DNA of 64,000 nt from Cloeon dipterum (lineage: Eukaryota > Arthropoda > Insecta > Ephemeroptera > Baetidae). The position numbers and the translations under genes are program-made. Location: contig NC_088788.1 of the NCBI RefSeq assembly GCF_949628265.1, forward strand, positions 9,300,001 through 9,364,000, read 5' to 3'. Shown piece by piece: positions 1 to 11,309 of the stretch; within the stretch, counting starts at the first letter, position 1; every line of letters starts with the position of its first letter. The notes below the pieces were generated by a model. That model saw only the letters and a list, made by a program, of their open reading frames with translations. It ran no database searches and was not told the DNA's origin.

Positions 1-2764
1 TTTTGCTAAAAGCCTGTAGCTAAATTTTTCCTCTTAAAAATACATAATGTGAGAATTGCTATTCTTTTATGCACTTCTCTACGTGCACATTGCACTTTTA
101 TCGCGGTTTCAAAAGACGAGGAAGCGGACGATGACTGCGCACTGCTCTGCTCGATTCAACTGCAAGCCGCATCCAACCGAATTTGAATACAAAGACTGGA
201 ATCAGAGGGGATTTTCCTAATTTGCTGAGTTGCCCTGAAGGAACGTTTGAAACAAAGGCCAGCTTGCTTTTTCTAGCTGTCAAAGAATAATATGTTTAAA
301 TTATTGTCAACCCAATAGGTTGTTTTGCAAGGAACGACAATTCTTTGAGCAGTTTTTATAAATTAAATTTTAGATTATAATGATTAGAAACCCCAGAATC
401 CCAAAAATAAGCGGGTGCGGTTTATTGAACGAGAAAGTTAAAAATATATTTATTTCCAACGGCATTCAGACTCGACTGAATGAGAGAGGAACGTGTGTGC
501 ATGAGTGAAATTCAGCGTAAGGATTACATTTTCAGTGGCGCCCTCCGCGTGCGGAGATGCGGCGCTTGATAAATCGAGAAACTCCCCGCGGAGTTTGCGA
601 ACAAGGGTTGAGATATGAAAAATTCAGATCTCGGGCGCGGGGGGAGAGGCTCGAAATGAGAAGAAAAATGAAAACGCACCAACTTGAGCGTGCTGCGAAT
701 TGTAGAGAAAAAAAAAACACTCGCCGAGGGTTGATTCGCGTTTCTTTGTCGCGCGCCGCAAAGTACCGGAGACAGCTGCCAATTGCTATTTTTAGTGACA
801 CATTGGAAACAAAGCAAGCTGGCTTATCTGCAGCTAACATCGTGTTTGCATGCGGAAATTAAAAAGAGAGAAAAACGCAGCATGTCGGGCCGATTTATGG
901 GCAGACCACGCCTGCCGCGAAATAATCAATCACCTTCGGAGCTGGGCGCACGCAAAATTACTTAGCGCCATTTTTACTCTCCAGCCAATTGAATGAAATA
1001 TCGACGGAAAAATTGCTGCGAAGCTTTTTTCTTGGCACTGCGGGGCTTTTAAACGCCCCCTTAATGGATGAACTTTACTCGCCATTTTGTAATTAAAGAG
1101 GAAATCAGCCGGACATCATTTGAAAATTATCAGAATAAATAAATAAATGGCTTTAATAAGAAGTTGATCAGATATTTAGTTTTATCAAAGTGCTGCAATC
1201 AAAAGGGTACCTTGCTGCGATTTAAATTAAACATTTTCTTCAAAAATTACAACGCTTAACTATATTTTCTATCGTCGAGATGTCTATCCAACGGTGTGGA
1301 ATCGTTTGTTGAGAAATAAAATAAGATTTCAAGTAGGAAGACAGGTCCTCACCATTTGAAAATCATGCAGCCACCTACCAAATAATTTAGAGTCTATTTT
1401 GGCTTTTTTTTAAAACCTTAGGGAGTAGATTATTTGTCAGGAATAAGGATTTTCTGGAATTTTGCAAAATCAAACCTCTATGATGAGTTAATTTGACTCG
1501 ATTTTTGCCATTTTTTTAACAGCAGACTCAGATTTATGGATTGAATCAAACTTTTATTCCCTCTTTGGTCCACTTGTGGCGTTAAATTCAAGACTCATCC
1601 AATTATGTTACGTTTATTATTAAAGCCGTGCAAAAGAAGCTCCTTCTTGGATCAAACTTCTTACTTTCTCGGTCCTCCATCCTACTTTGAAATTTAGTAA
1701 CATGTTTATAAATTCACGTGCCAGTGGAAGGAAACTAATCCTGCTAATCGAATCAGAGCGGGCGAATAAATCCGAAAAGTTGGGCTGCTTTTCCAATAAG
1801 CGTGAGTGCCACACAAGTCACTCTCTCGTCGGTCAAATCGCTGGCAAATGCGATTCAGTTTTGTTAGTTTGTCCAGCAGCGGCGGCTTGAGATAGTATAA
1901 GACTTCTCATGGTGTGTGTGTGTGTGTCGTTCCGTTTTTACAAGCTGTTGCGAAAAGCCGCTCGCAAATCCACCTATCCCGCCTAGAATGCATGTACTTT
2001 GGGTCTTTACATATGTATGTAGCGAGAGGCCGAGCACCTTGGCTGCGGAATTAACATTTGTGTGTGATGCGTATACATCAAACTCCTACGAGTCAGGCAA
2101 CTTTTTGAGCTTCTCTCCCGCGCGCGACGGCTTTTGATCACGCTGGCCATAAGAGGCTAACGCGTGTGTGTGTGTGTGTCTATTTCTATACATAATTATG
2201 TACCGAACGAACAGAATTTTCACACACGAACATTCACACAAGTTAAGGATTTTTCCGGCTCGGAAACGTAGTTTTTTTGGAGCTTCTCTTTTTGGCCAAA
2301 TGCGATTTTGTAAACTTTCCACCCTCGCGCCAAAGCCGAGAGCCAACGCTGGACGCACTAAGGACGACTTAGCGTGTTCAGCAGCTTCTTTCGAGCCAGT
2401 TTTCATCACGAGTGGGATGAATTATGAACGCGCTGGGCGCTCTACTATCATGCTGCATTTCTCACCAACTCAAGAACCGATCGATCGGTTCTAGAGAGGC
2501 ACAGGCTCACAAACACTCTTTGCCCACGATTCGCGCGCAAACTGCAACCAACGGCAGAGTCACGAACTCTTTTGCGATGAAATTGCGCTGAATTTGTTAA
2601 TAGGTTTGCTAATTGAGGGATGCTATTTTCAGTGATTCCCTGTTTTCTTTAGTGAGATGTTCACTGTCCAAAAGTGCTTTTTTCGGCACTTTGGAGGTTG
2701 AAAACCCACTGCTAAAAATTACTGATGGATTAATTCCAACAAATTTTTTCTTCAATTTTTTTTT
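1..2764. other. Non-coding interval with two GC-rich blocks
   Basis: I see no coding exon here. Two visibly GC-rich blocks (about 540-990 and 1720-2560) sit in AT-rich DNA. The second carries two (GT)n microsatellites (1912-1927 and 2164-2179). Open frames of 60-108 codons exist on both strands but they are low in complexity, overlap one another in several frames, and lack recognisable domains or paired splice sites. The interval may be intergenic or part of a large intron or 5' region of a gene lying off the window. Confidence 0.6.
1912..1927. repeat. (GT)n microsatellite
   Basis: Perfect GT dinucleotide tract. A second tract lies at 2164-2179 in the same GC-rich block. Both are simple sequence repeats with no further feature visible. 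Confidence 0.9.
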
Positions 2765-2772
2765 GTTACAAT

Positions 2773-3047
2773 CAGCGGGGTCCAGATTTGTGCGACGCGC
2801 AGATATGGCGTTGGGTGGAGTAAGGCGCGGAAAAACGGTCATGTGAAAATGCGCGAATAGAACCAAGTTTTGGTAAATATTTTGACATAATTTGCATTAC
2901 TTGTACTAATTGTGTCTTTTGGATCGAAAAAACAAACTCTTGACACTCGTACGGGAATCTTAAGAGAGCTTTTTGTTTCCCACATTCAGACGCCATCTTG
3001 GATCTGCGCAGTGGGAACCAATTTTATCGCACATCTGGCTCCTACTG
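2773..3047 (+). mobile_element. hAT-type MITE, copy 1 (275 bp), perfect 8-bp TSD
   Basis: Non-autonomous element that begins CAGCGGGGTCCAGAT and ends with the imperfect inverse ATCTGGCTCCTACTG. It is flanked on both sides by the identical octamer GTTACAAT (2765-2772 and 3048-3055). An 8-bp target duplication and CAG...CTG ends are hallmarks of the hAT superfamily. Three further copies lie in this window (23489, 56598 and 59160). The element is too short to encode a transposase, so it would need one supplied from elsewhere. The interior contains the phrase GCCATCTTGGATCTGCGCAG, shared by all copies in one orientation or the other. Confidence 0.92.
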
Positions 3048-3055
3048 GTTACAAT

Positions 3056-5262
3056 TGATTTAATTTTTGCAACTAAAAAGAGAATCAAATTAGCATTTTG
3101 GTTTTCTGACAATCCACAGCCTTACAATAATTTTCATAATTAAAAATTGCATGAATCAACCAATTCAGGAGGCATTTAAAAATGATTTTGCATTGTTCTC
3201 AGATGCTTGGAGGCTAACTTTAATTAATGATATGTGCTTAAATAATTTTTGCTTTTCAAAGTATATATCTTAATTGTCTCTGCAGCAGAATTAATTTCAG
3301 AAATTTACAGCATTTCAATGCAATATTTGATTTCAATTGGAGTTTAATCTACTTTGTTTTAAGTAAATAACCATGGATAAAAGCAATTAATATTTCTAAA
3401 AAAGTTAATTTAATCTTGAAATAACGAAAAGTAATAAAATAATCTGCTTATAGGTTTAATTTAAGTTCATAAATTATGTTAAATATTACCCAGTAAATTT
3501 TTTCCTCGAAAGGTTTTATGTAATGCCTAAAATATTCAATTGAAAACATTAATTCCCTCTCCCCAAATGGATGAAACATGTGCAGAATCCGCAACGCTTG
3601 CGGCTAGCGAAATAATCGAGCGATAGAGCGAAATGCAGCGGTAAATTTGCGGATTCCCAGCACTAAACTAATCAAACAGCTCTTTCGGCCTATTATCATC
3701 GGCCCTGACCGCCCCGCGGGACCCTGAAGGTGACGACGCATGCGCCGGAAGGTGCGGAAGAGCGGCTAGCGGGACAACTCATGCTCTCTCGCAGGCCCGC
3801 CGACTCGATTCCGCTCCGTTGGCCTCTCGCACGGGCGGCCACGCTGTGCATGTGAAACATGTTTGTGCACGCCTCTGTGATGTCAAATAATGCGATTATC
3901 GGTGCAAAGGGTGGCCGTCCATCCCCTCGTGCGTGCGTACGTGCGTGACGCGCGGGTGGAGCTAGCGGCAACGTTTTTATCTCACTCGCTCGCCCGCAGA
4001 ATGAAATCGCTCGTGAAATCCAAACTATCCCTTCTAATCCACTCAGAGTTGCGATTTTATTTAATTGACTTTTAAAATTTTAATTTTTTCTCTTACAAAA
4101 GAAAAAACGCTAACAAAGTTTTGGCTAAATAACATTTCAGAGGGGTGAGAATTCTATAATTATTTTATCCTCATACTGGGCGAAAATGTTTGATGTCCCC
4201 TCGGGTTAATATTTCAATTAGTCCTCGCCTCTAATTAGCCGCTTCTCTGATTAATAAAGTTTGGTCAAGTGCCTGCGTATTAACACGAAAGGACGGACAA
4301 CATTGCGCCACGGGTATACCAACTGCAGCATCCTCTGAGTCTCTCATCGCGCGCACTCGGTGCATTTTGCACGGCGAGTGGGCAATCGATTGCAATTAAA
4401 CGGTAATTGATTGGCATTCGGGCCGAGCTATGCTGCTATGCTGCCGTCACGCGAATGCAAATCGACGACCGCGAGTGCAATCGCTGCACGTGTACGATTC
4501 GAGAAGCGAGGCAGGAGAAGAAGTAGAATTAATTTGTCCCGCGAGAAGGCCTTCGCCAATAAAGCACAAGGGGTTGTTTTTCTTTTTGGCAGCAGCCAAG
4601 ACTCTTTTTGGGCTTAAAAGGATTTTTCCTGCTGAAAGCTAAACGCCGACACAGATGAAGAAGTGAAATTGCTTTTTTTAGTTATTGTTAGAGCTTTGAG
4701 CTACTGCATCTTGATATTTTATGTGCGCTAAAATAATGAATATAGAAATACGAAGATTCCTTTCTATGGACGTAAAATTAATGATCACAATTTTAATAAT
4801 ACGTAAACTTTACAGAAATATTTATTTATTTAAATACTGATAGATTCATTTGTTGCTGTAAAAAAAGAAAAAAACAATTTATCGTAAGCAAAGAAAAACA
4901 TTAAAATCAATTTTAAATGAAAATAAAAAAATAGTTAGACATTTATATAAAATAAGATAGTTAATAATAAAATTTACATTTTATTTTAACGCTTGTGTAG
5001 AACAGACTTGACAAAATATTTACTTTAAAATAAACCAGTTCTGCGCAGATAAAGTGCATCTCTAGGCCGGCCGGGACATAAATTAGTTGCGATTTGCACA
5101 AAAAAGCAGTTGGGTGCAAAGTTCGGAGGAAGCCAACAGCCAACGAACGCGCTCTCTTTTTCATCCCCTCGCTGCTGGAGAACGCGCACAAAAGGGGGAT
5201 GAGAGAGTTTGGTGGGCAAATTTCACGAGAGCCGCGTCGCCGGCTGGTATTGATGCGATTTT
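3056..5262. other. Non-coding interval
   Basis: AT-rich sequence with GC-rich blocks at about 3590-4030, 4260-4640 and from 5080. No exon, RNA gene or repeat copy was recognised. The short open frames here (60-91 codons) show no family resemblance. Confidence 0.55.
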
Positions 5263-5385
5263 TACGTCACGCAATTTCGGGCGGAGCCTGCCGACGTCAC
5301 AGCCGGTCGATGTGAAAAATCAACCCCTCTCCGCAGTCAGCTGTTCGCGCGTGGCTCATCCCCCTCGCACCGCTGGTTATAAAAA
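5263..5385 (+). promoter_or_regulatory. Promoter-like cluster: two CRE sites upstream of a TATA box
   Basis: TACGTCA at 5263-5269 and GACGTCA at 5293-5299 are both close to the CREB/ATF response element (TGACGTCA), 30 bp apart. TATAAAAA follows at 5378-5385. The spacing (CREs about 80-115 bp before the TATA box) suits a signal-responsive promoter on the plus strand. The block is GC-rich between AT-rich flanks. No downstream coding exon could be tied to it, so any transcript would be non-coding or would start with a remote, spliced 5' exon. Confidence 0.35.
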
Positions 5386-7340
5386 TACCGATGTACCCAT
5401 GAATATAAATATTCCTTCTCGGAATTCTCTTTGCATAATGTAAACCTGAATTATTTCTGGCCTGTTTTTCCGTTCGCATTTTAATTTCGGAAAAGTCGAG
5501 TTCGATCACACACGGTGACTGCACGTGCTGAAAGGGTTGCTGCTCGTTCACGTGTCTCCGCAGCTGAAGAGAGGCGATTAGTCCGGCTTTTGACGCTGGC
5601 TAACAGCTCACCGGCCCGTAATTGGATTTCCCAGAGGAAAATTGAACAAGAGAGTGGACAAACTCGAACCAACCACCAGGCTTTAATCAATTTGCGTTTT
5701 TTCAATACTTATAAAGAGGTTCGCTCGGCAAATAGACACTAATTAAATGAAATTAGTTCAATTGAAATTTTTAAACACTTCACGGAAGAAAAGGAATATT
5801 TTTAATGCTTTTCTATTGACTTGTAAAATTTCTTAAATAATTTATATCAGAGCAAAAATAAATTAAAGAATTTCTCAAGGTTCCTAAAAATTATTTTATA
5901 TTTCAAACCATTGGAAAAACTCTTCTGCTAGTATAAAAGCAGCGTCATAAACAATTTTGATCATATCTTGCTCCCTTTTTACACTTGATAATTACGGCAC
6001 GGTGATTAGCCGGGCGATTTGCGCTCTGCTGCAGATTCCATTTGCTGCTGGCTGCACCGAGAGCGAACGAGCTGCTGCAATTATTATTTTCGCAGCCGTC
6101 GGATGCACCAGCAGGCGCATTGATCCGCCCCCTGGCCGGCCGACACCACCCCAGCAGCTGACGAGGGCGAGGGTGGCGCCGCCGCCGGCACCACGCCACC
6201 CCCGCGGCTTCCGCGACCCTCTCATAGATGGCTCCAATTCGCGAATCTCGCCTTCTTTTCAATTAGCACACACACCACCTTTTATCTTGAACTTTTGCTA
6301 TTTTATCGATCGTATTTCTAGAGACAATGACTGATAATTTTTAAAATGATTAAACTCCCACGTTATTTTGATTTGAGTCTAAAATGCTTTGTTGATTATT
6401 GTTTCTCCACTAACGATTGCATGAAATGACGATTGCTCATTCTGTTCTTGTCATTATGCGTATTCATGTGCATTTCCCGGAGTAACGTCCTCGACTTCTT
6501 CTCGCTCAACTAGCGTCACTGCTGGATTTTCGTAATCGAGACGCAATTATGCACTTTACACAATCCATAACTTTGGTTTTAATCAAGCGAGTTTTTAGTC
6601 GATTCAATAAAAAGTTCTGAACTTTAAGAAAATTTAAAAAAATGCCACAAGGATCTGCTATAAATTGGCATAAAAAATATAGGCCAATTTGGGCTGCTTT
6701 TTTGTATTTAAAAATACATTGGATAAATGGAAAAAATTTCGTAATAAGTAATAATCAAAAGCATTGAATTTTTTGCGCATTTTTTATTATTTTGAAGTTA
6801 AATTGTTCATGTGCTACAAATTCAACATTTTTGCCAAACTATAATGAGTTCAGGTTCTGACTACCAAGATAAAAACATTAAAAATAAATTTTTAGATAAT
6901 TAATTTTTGAAATAATTTTATTTTATCTCGATTTCTTTCCATTTGCCAATTTTAAAACAGCGACGCAATAAATTACACCGAGGTGAGGTGAACAATGTGG
7001 CATTTTCACGCGCGAGGTGCCAATTCTCCAGGATTGCAGTTCGCAGGCGGCGGACGGCCGGTCGGAGTCGGCGGCTGGATTGCAATAATTATTGCGCTGT
7101 GATGTCACACGCGGCGGCGGCGGCGACGGCGGCGACGAAGACGGCGGCGGCGGTTGCAGCGTGTGCATGCACTCTGGGGTCAATGCCTCGCGAGCGCGAA
7201 ATTGCAGCACGCGCGCGCGTGCGTTTGTTGTATTTGCGTTCCGACGCGTAGACACACTAGAAAAATTAAAATCAGCTCGCGCATCCCGATGCAAAATATG
7301 GAGAGCCCGGACGCGCGCGCTCGCTGAACGCCTAGGCGTG

Positions 7341-7364
7341 ACACACACACACACTCACACACAC
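7341..7364. repeat. (CA)n microsatellite
   Basis: CA dinucleotide tract interrupted by one CT, inside a GC-rich block that also carries CGG-type triplet runs. Confidence 0.85.
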
Positions 7365-8897
7365 GCGGCCGATCAAAACTCAATCAACACGTGCCACCGA
7401 TCAAATCAGCACTCGTCATAGCCGCTCACCGGATTTGAAAATAATAATTTGCTGTCTCGAGGTTGCTCAAAAAGGTCTCTCAACAGAGAAATTAAGAATT
7501 TTGGTTAAAGAGGTTGATTTTCTTAAAATTTAAATGGGTTTTATTACAACTTGAGAATTACTGTCAGCATTTTTTTTAATTTTGCAAACAAAATTTCATA
7601 GTTGTTGGAGCAATTTGGCCATATTTTGAAGTTTTAAATCATGTCAACAAACACAAAAACGTGCATTTTGCTGGCTGCTGGCAATCCAAGTAGCTCGTTT
7701 TGGAAGAGACTCTTGGATTCAACGAAATACGCCACTCATTGTCAGTCAAGGCTGCGAGTCGGAGCCTCACGAGCCAAAAAACGCTCCCTGAATCCTGTTC
7801 GTTCCTATCGAAATTTCTGTCCGTTGAACCAAGACCCTTTTTTTAAATTTCCTGCTCGGCTAAAAAAATCATCAGTTCAAATGTAATTATTTTTCTCCTT
7901 TAAATTTTCAGGGATGTGAGGATAATATGCAACCCGTTGGACCAACGTGCAGTGCCGGTTGCATACAGCCAAAAGGGGGGTGGAACTACCCTCCTCGCTA
8001 TTCATATACCCATGGAACGCACACCGCGTCGTACGTCACTCTATTTTAATTGCAATTTAGTCTGCGAGCAAACGAACGAACGAACAACGCGGTTCACGAA
8101 CGCTGCACAAAGAGCCGCGACTGCAATCTAATACGGCGGAGGCGAGAGCGAATGCGCCCCCAACCACCCCCACAGGGATGCTGCTGCGGCGTCTCTTACG
8201 ACGCACATTCCGCGACAGCGAGACGGATAGGGCTGAGGGCAAATAATGCACCTACAGTCGACCCTGGATAAAAATATCCGTGGATGTATAAAAAAAATGA
8301 AGCTGTATGATCATAGCAAAAATTGATTTTTTCCAATATCTATTATAATTTGAAAGAGAAATAAATATCTCTTAAAGAATTGGAAAAATAAAGATTGCTG
8401 GAGCATTTTTTAATTTATTTGGCTGGTGCTCTTTTAAATTTGATGAATTTATTTATTTTTTTACGGTGGTATACACTTCTTGCTCTTCCAAATAAAATCA
8501 TTATGGTCGCCTTGTGGCTTTTTATCTCTCGAGAAAATTTAATCCAAAATAAATTTCCACCCCTTCACGCGAAAAAGGGCAAAAAAACGTTGGAGCGGAG
8601 CCAACAGCAACGGAAAGGCGCGTGCAGCGCGGGTTGCATGCACTCTGGGGTTGTATACAGTATGTGTGTATTGTGCGGGTGGACGGCCGAGGGCGGGCGG
8701 GTGGGGCGGCGGTGGTGGCGGCGAGGGGTGCATGTGCAGCAGCCACGCCGGCGGGTCGATATACCAGCGGCACCGGCAGGCAGGCCTAGCCGTCCGTGCA
8801 CCCCGCGACCGATGCACCCAGCAGCTGGCGAACGACAACACCACGACGACCCTGCCGCCGCCGCCACCGCGTGTGTGCACCGAAGCCACGACTGAAA

Positions 8898-8930
8898 CGG
8901 CCGGCCGGCCGGCCGGCCGGCCGGCCGGCC
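8898..8930. repeat. (CCGG)n tetranucleotide tract
   Basis: About eight tandem GGCC/CCGG units in a GC-rich island. The repeat is self-complementary and dense in CpG. Confidence 0.9.
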
Positions 8931-11301
8931 TGCCTCCCCCTCCCCGCCAACCCCCTGATTTCGTATGCACGGCCGCAACGTGCGTGATCCCTCGCGGGAG
9001 ATTGTCCGAAAAGCGGTGTAATTTATGAATCTCGACAAATAATCGGGTTTGGAACAACGCACCCTCTTTGTTTTTCGGAGGGGTTTCACGAAAGAAAAAT
9101 TGATTTTAAACAAAATTAAATACGGAAAGGATGGTGTCTACTTCAGCACCAATATTTTGCTAGAAAAATAGCAATTTAAATTAGCTAACGTTACTTTTAA
9201 AAATTTTATCCATTCCAGGGTTGAATTAATCTAGAAAAATATTTTTTTAAAAAACTGCAGATAATTTCCGCAATTTTCTTACTCTCTTTAAGGAGCAGTA
9301 ATTGCAGAGTGAATTGAGCATTGATTGGTGCTCGCAAAATTATTTTTAATTAATTTGAAAATGGCGCATAATATCTAATACAGTCTGGTACATCGTTTTA
9401 AATATAATTAAATAATTATATTTGAATCTTTGTACTCATCAGAGGTGATTTTTTAATCAATAATTCGAAACGTTTGTGATTGGAGCTTTGGTATAGCTCA
9501 AAATACAAAAATCCGCACGTAGTAAAAAACAAACACAAATTTCGTAAGTTTATATAATATAATTCATTCTGCAGAACGTTCTCGTGCAAAACTGTAAAAA
9601 TGCGAAATTCGGCTGTGAGTGCGTGCTCGCGAGTGCTGTATAAGCCGTCGCGAAAAGCAGCGTTGCGGCGAACGAACGAACGGTGATTGCATAAGCGCGT
9701 GGCGAGGTGCCGGAAAACGCGCGAGACCTATATCTGGAGGCAGGTCGGACGCTTGGCAGCAGCGCGTTCGAGTCTTCCTCAGGTTATTGTCCAAGTGCAC
9801 TCGCGGAGAGCCCGGTGCCTCAGTTCTCACAGCAGCCACCGCTATGTTGTTTTTTCTCTCTCCTTCGCTCGCTCGCTCGCTCGCTGTGCTCTTCGTACAC
9901 GGCGCGGCTGCGGCTTGGGCTGCGGCGGCGGCGGCGGCGGCAAGTGAATACAGCTAACTCCGTTATCCGTGACGTAGGCAGGCAGGTCGTTCCTTCCTTC
10001 GCATCGTACTGTACCGCATCATCCTAGCCACGTCACGCACACTCACAGTTACCTTTTGTCTTCTCGCCGGCCCGAAACGAACGCCCGCAACTCGCGAGGC
10101 CTACTTTTGCCGCCGCCGATGCACATGCAATTTGGGCCGATGAACCTTTACTTTTCACCAGGACCTATATTCACTCACCGCCGGACCAAATTTTCCCAAG
10201 TTGCACCAAATTTTATCTATTTTAATTATGATTATCTTAAAATCAATTTTTCTATCCTAGAAACGAAGGCATGGATTTTGTGAGGGCACAGAAAAATTAT
10301 CAATAGTTGGTTTTGCCATTTCTGTTTATATTTTTTGCGGGAATTTTTTTGGTATATTTTTATTACTCGAGAGTGTAAAATATCCTCACTAACTGTAACA
10401 TTTCTTCTTTCCTATATAGATTTTGTAAAATTAGACTTGTTTAAAAATTGTGATAGCTAGGTTTATAAAAATTAAAAATAAACTTATTAATAGGAGAAAA
10501 AATGTGGAACCTGAATTTAGTGCCATGGAGAGTTAAGCCTCTTGTTCATTTTCTCTCTTTTAAAAACATTTTGAGTGACTTTGAATGAGGAAAATTCATA
10601 TTATTTCAATGAAAAGAATTCTCTATGCAATTTTTACAGAAGAAATTTGATTTCCGTATTTTGGATAAATATGTGACATCTCTAATTAATATAATGAATA
10701 AACCGAGCGATATTTTTATAAATTTATACATACCAATATGCTGATTTTTTTATGTATAAAGAGATACTTATTTTCTGCCGCTTAATAACTTTTCTAGCCT
10801 GTAGGCTTTATTTATGTCTTTAAATACAGTCATAAAAAACAATATTTTTAAAGAAACTATAAAATTAAATAAACTGATTCTAAATGAAATATTTAATATT
10901 AAAAATTTTTAATTTAAAACGACCATCTAATATTTGGATTTATATTTCTTACAGTTAATATTGTTTAAAAAAAATTAAAAAAACTTTATATTTGTAACCA
11001 TGTAATTTAAATTATTGTACTTGCTGCATATCTGTTTCTGTGTATATATTAATTCCTTAAGAAGGCAGCTGCAAATTTTTCAAATCAACAGTTACGGCTC
11101 ATTGTTTGTCGTTGACAATGCTTGTTCTCTGTTTAGCATCTGGCCTACTCTCTTTTTCCAGCAAAAAAGTAACTTTAAAAATCCCCGGCGAGCGCCGATC
11201 GAAATTCAAACCTCGCCGAAGACAAAATAAAATTCGCACTTCATTCAATCTGTTACGCGAGCGTGCATTTTGACGACGTTACGGCTCCTTTTGTGTTTAT
11301 A

Positions 11302-11309
11302 TATAAAAG
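11302..11309 (+). promoter_or_regulatory. TATA box candidate (TATAAAAG)
   Basis: A consensus TATAAAAG within TATATAAAAGG sits at the boundary between an AT-rich spacer and a GC-rich island (11,310-11,660), which is where a TATA-type promoter would be expected. No matching coding exon is visible downstream, so this is a site-level call only. Confidence 0.3.

Larger units (their letters stand above)
5386..11301. other. Non-coding interval with repeated GC-rich islands
   Basis: GC-rich blocks recur at roughly 5390-5680, 6000-6260, 7000-7440, 7640-8270, 8540-9080, 9580-10150 and 11090-11300, separated by AT-rich spacers. They contain CGG/GAC triplet tracts (7110-7160), a CA tract (7341-7364) and a (CCGG)n tract (8899-8930). 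The phrase TGCATGCACTCTGGGGT occurs twice, at 7164-7180 and 8635-8651. Long overlapping open frames in the islands (up to 182 codons) are by-products of CG-rich, stop-poor DNA, and none has a recognisable domain. Confidence 0.55.

Noticed and set aside
8395-9113. Several overlapping frames of 125-182 codons on both strands
   Set aside because: Low-complexity products driven by CCGG and GGC repeats. Four frames open at once is typical of composition, not coding.
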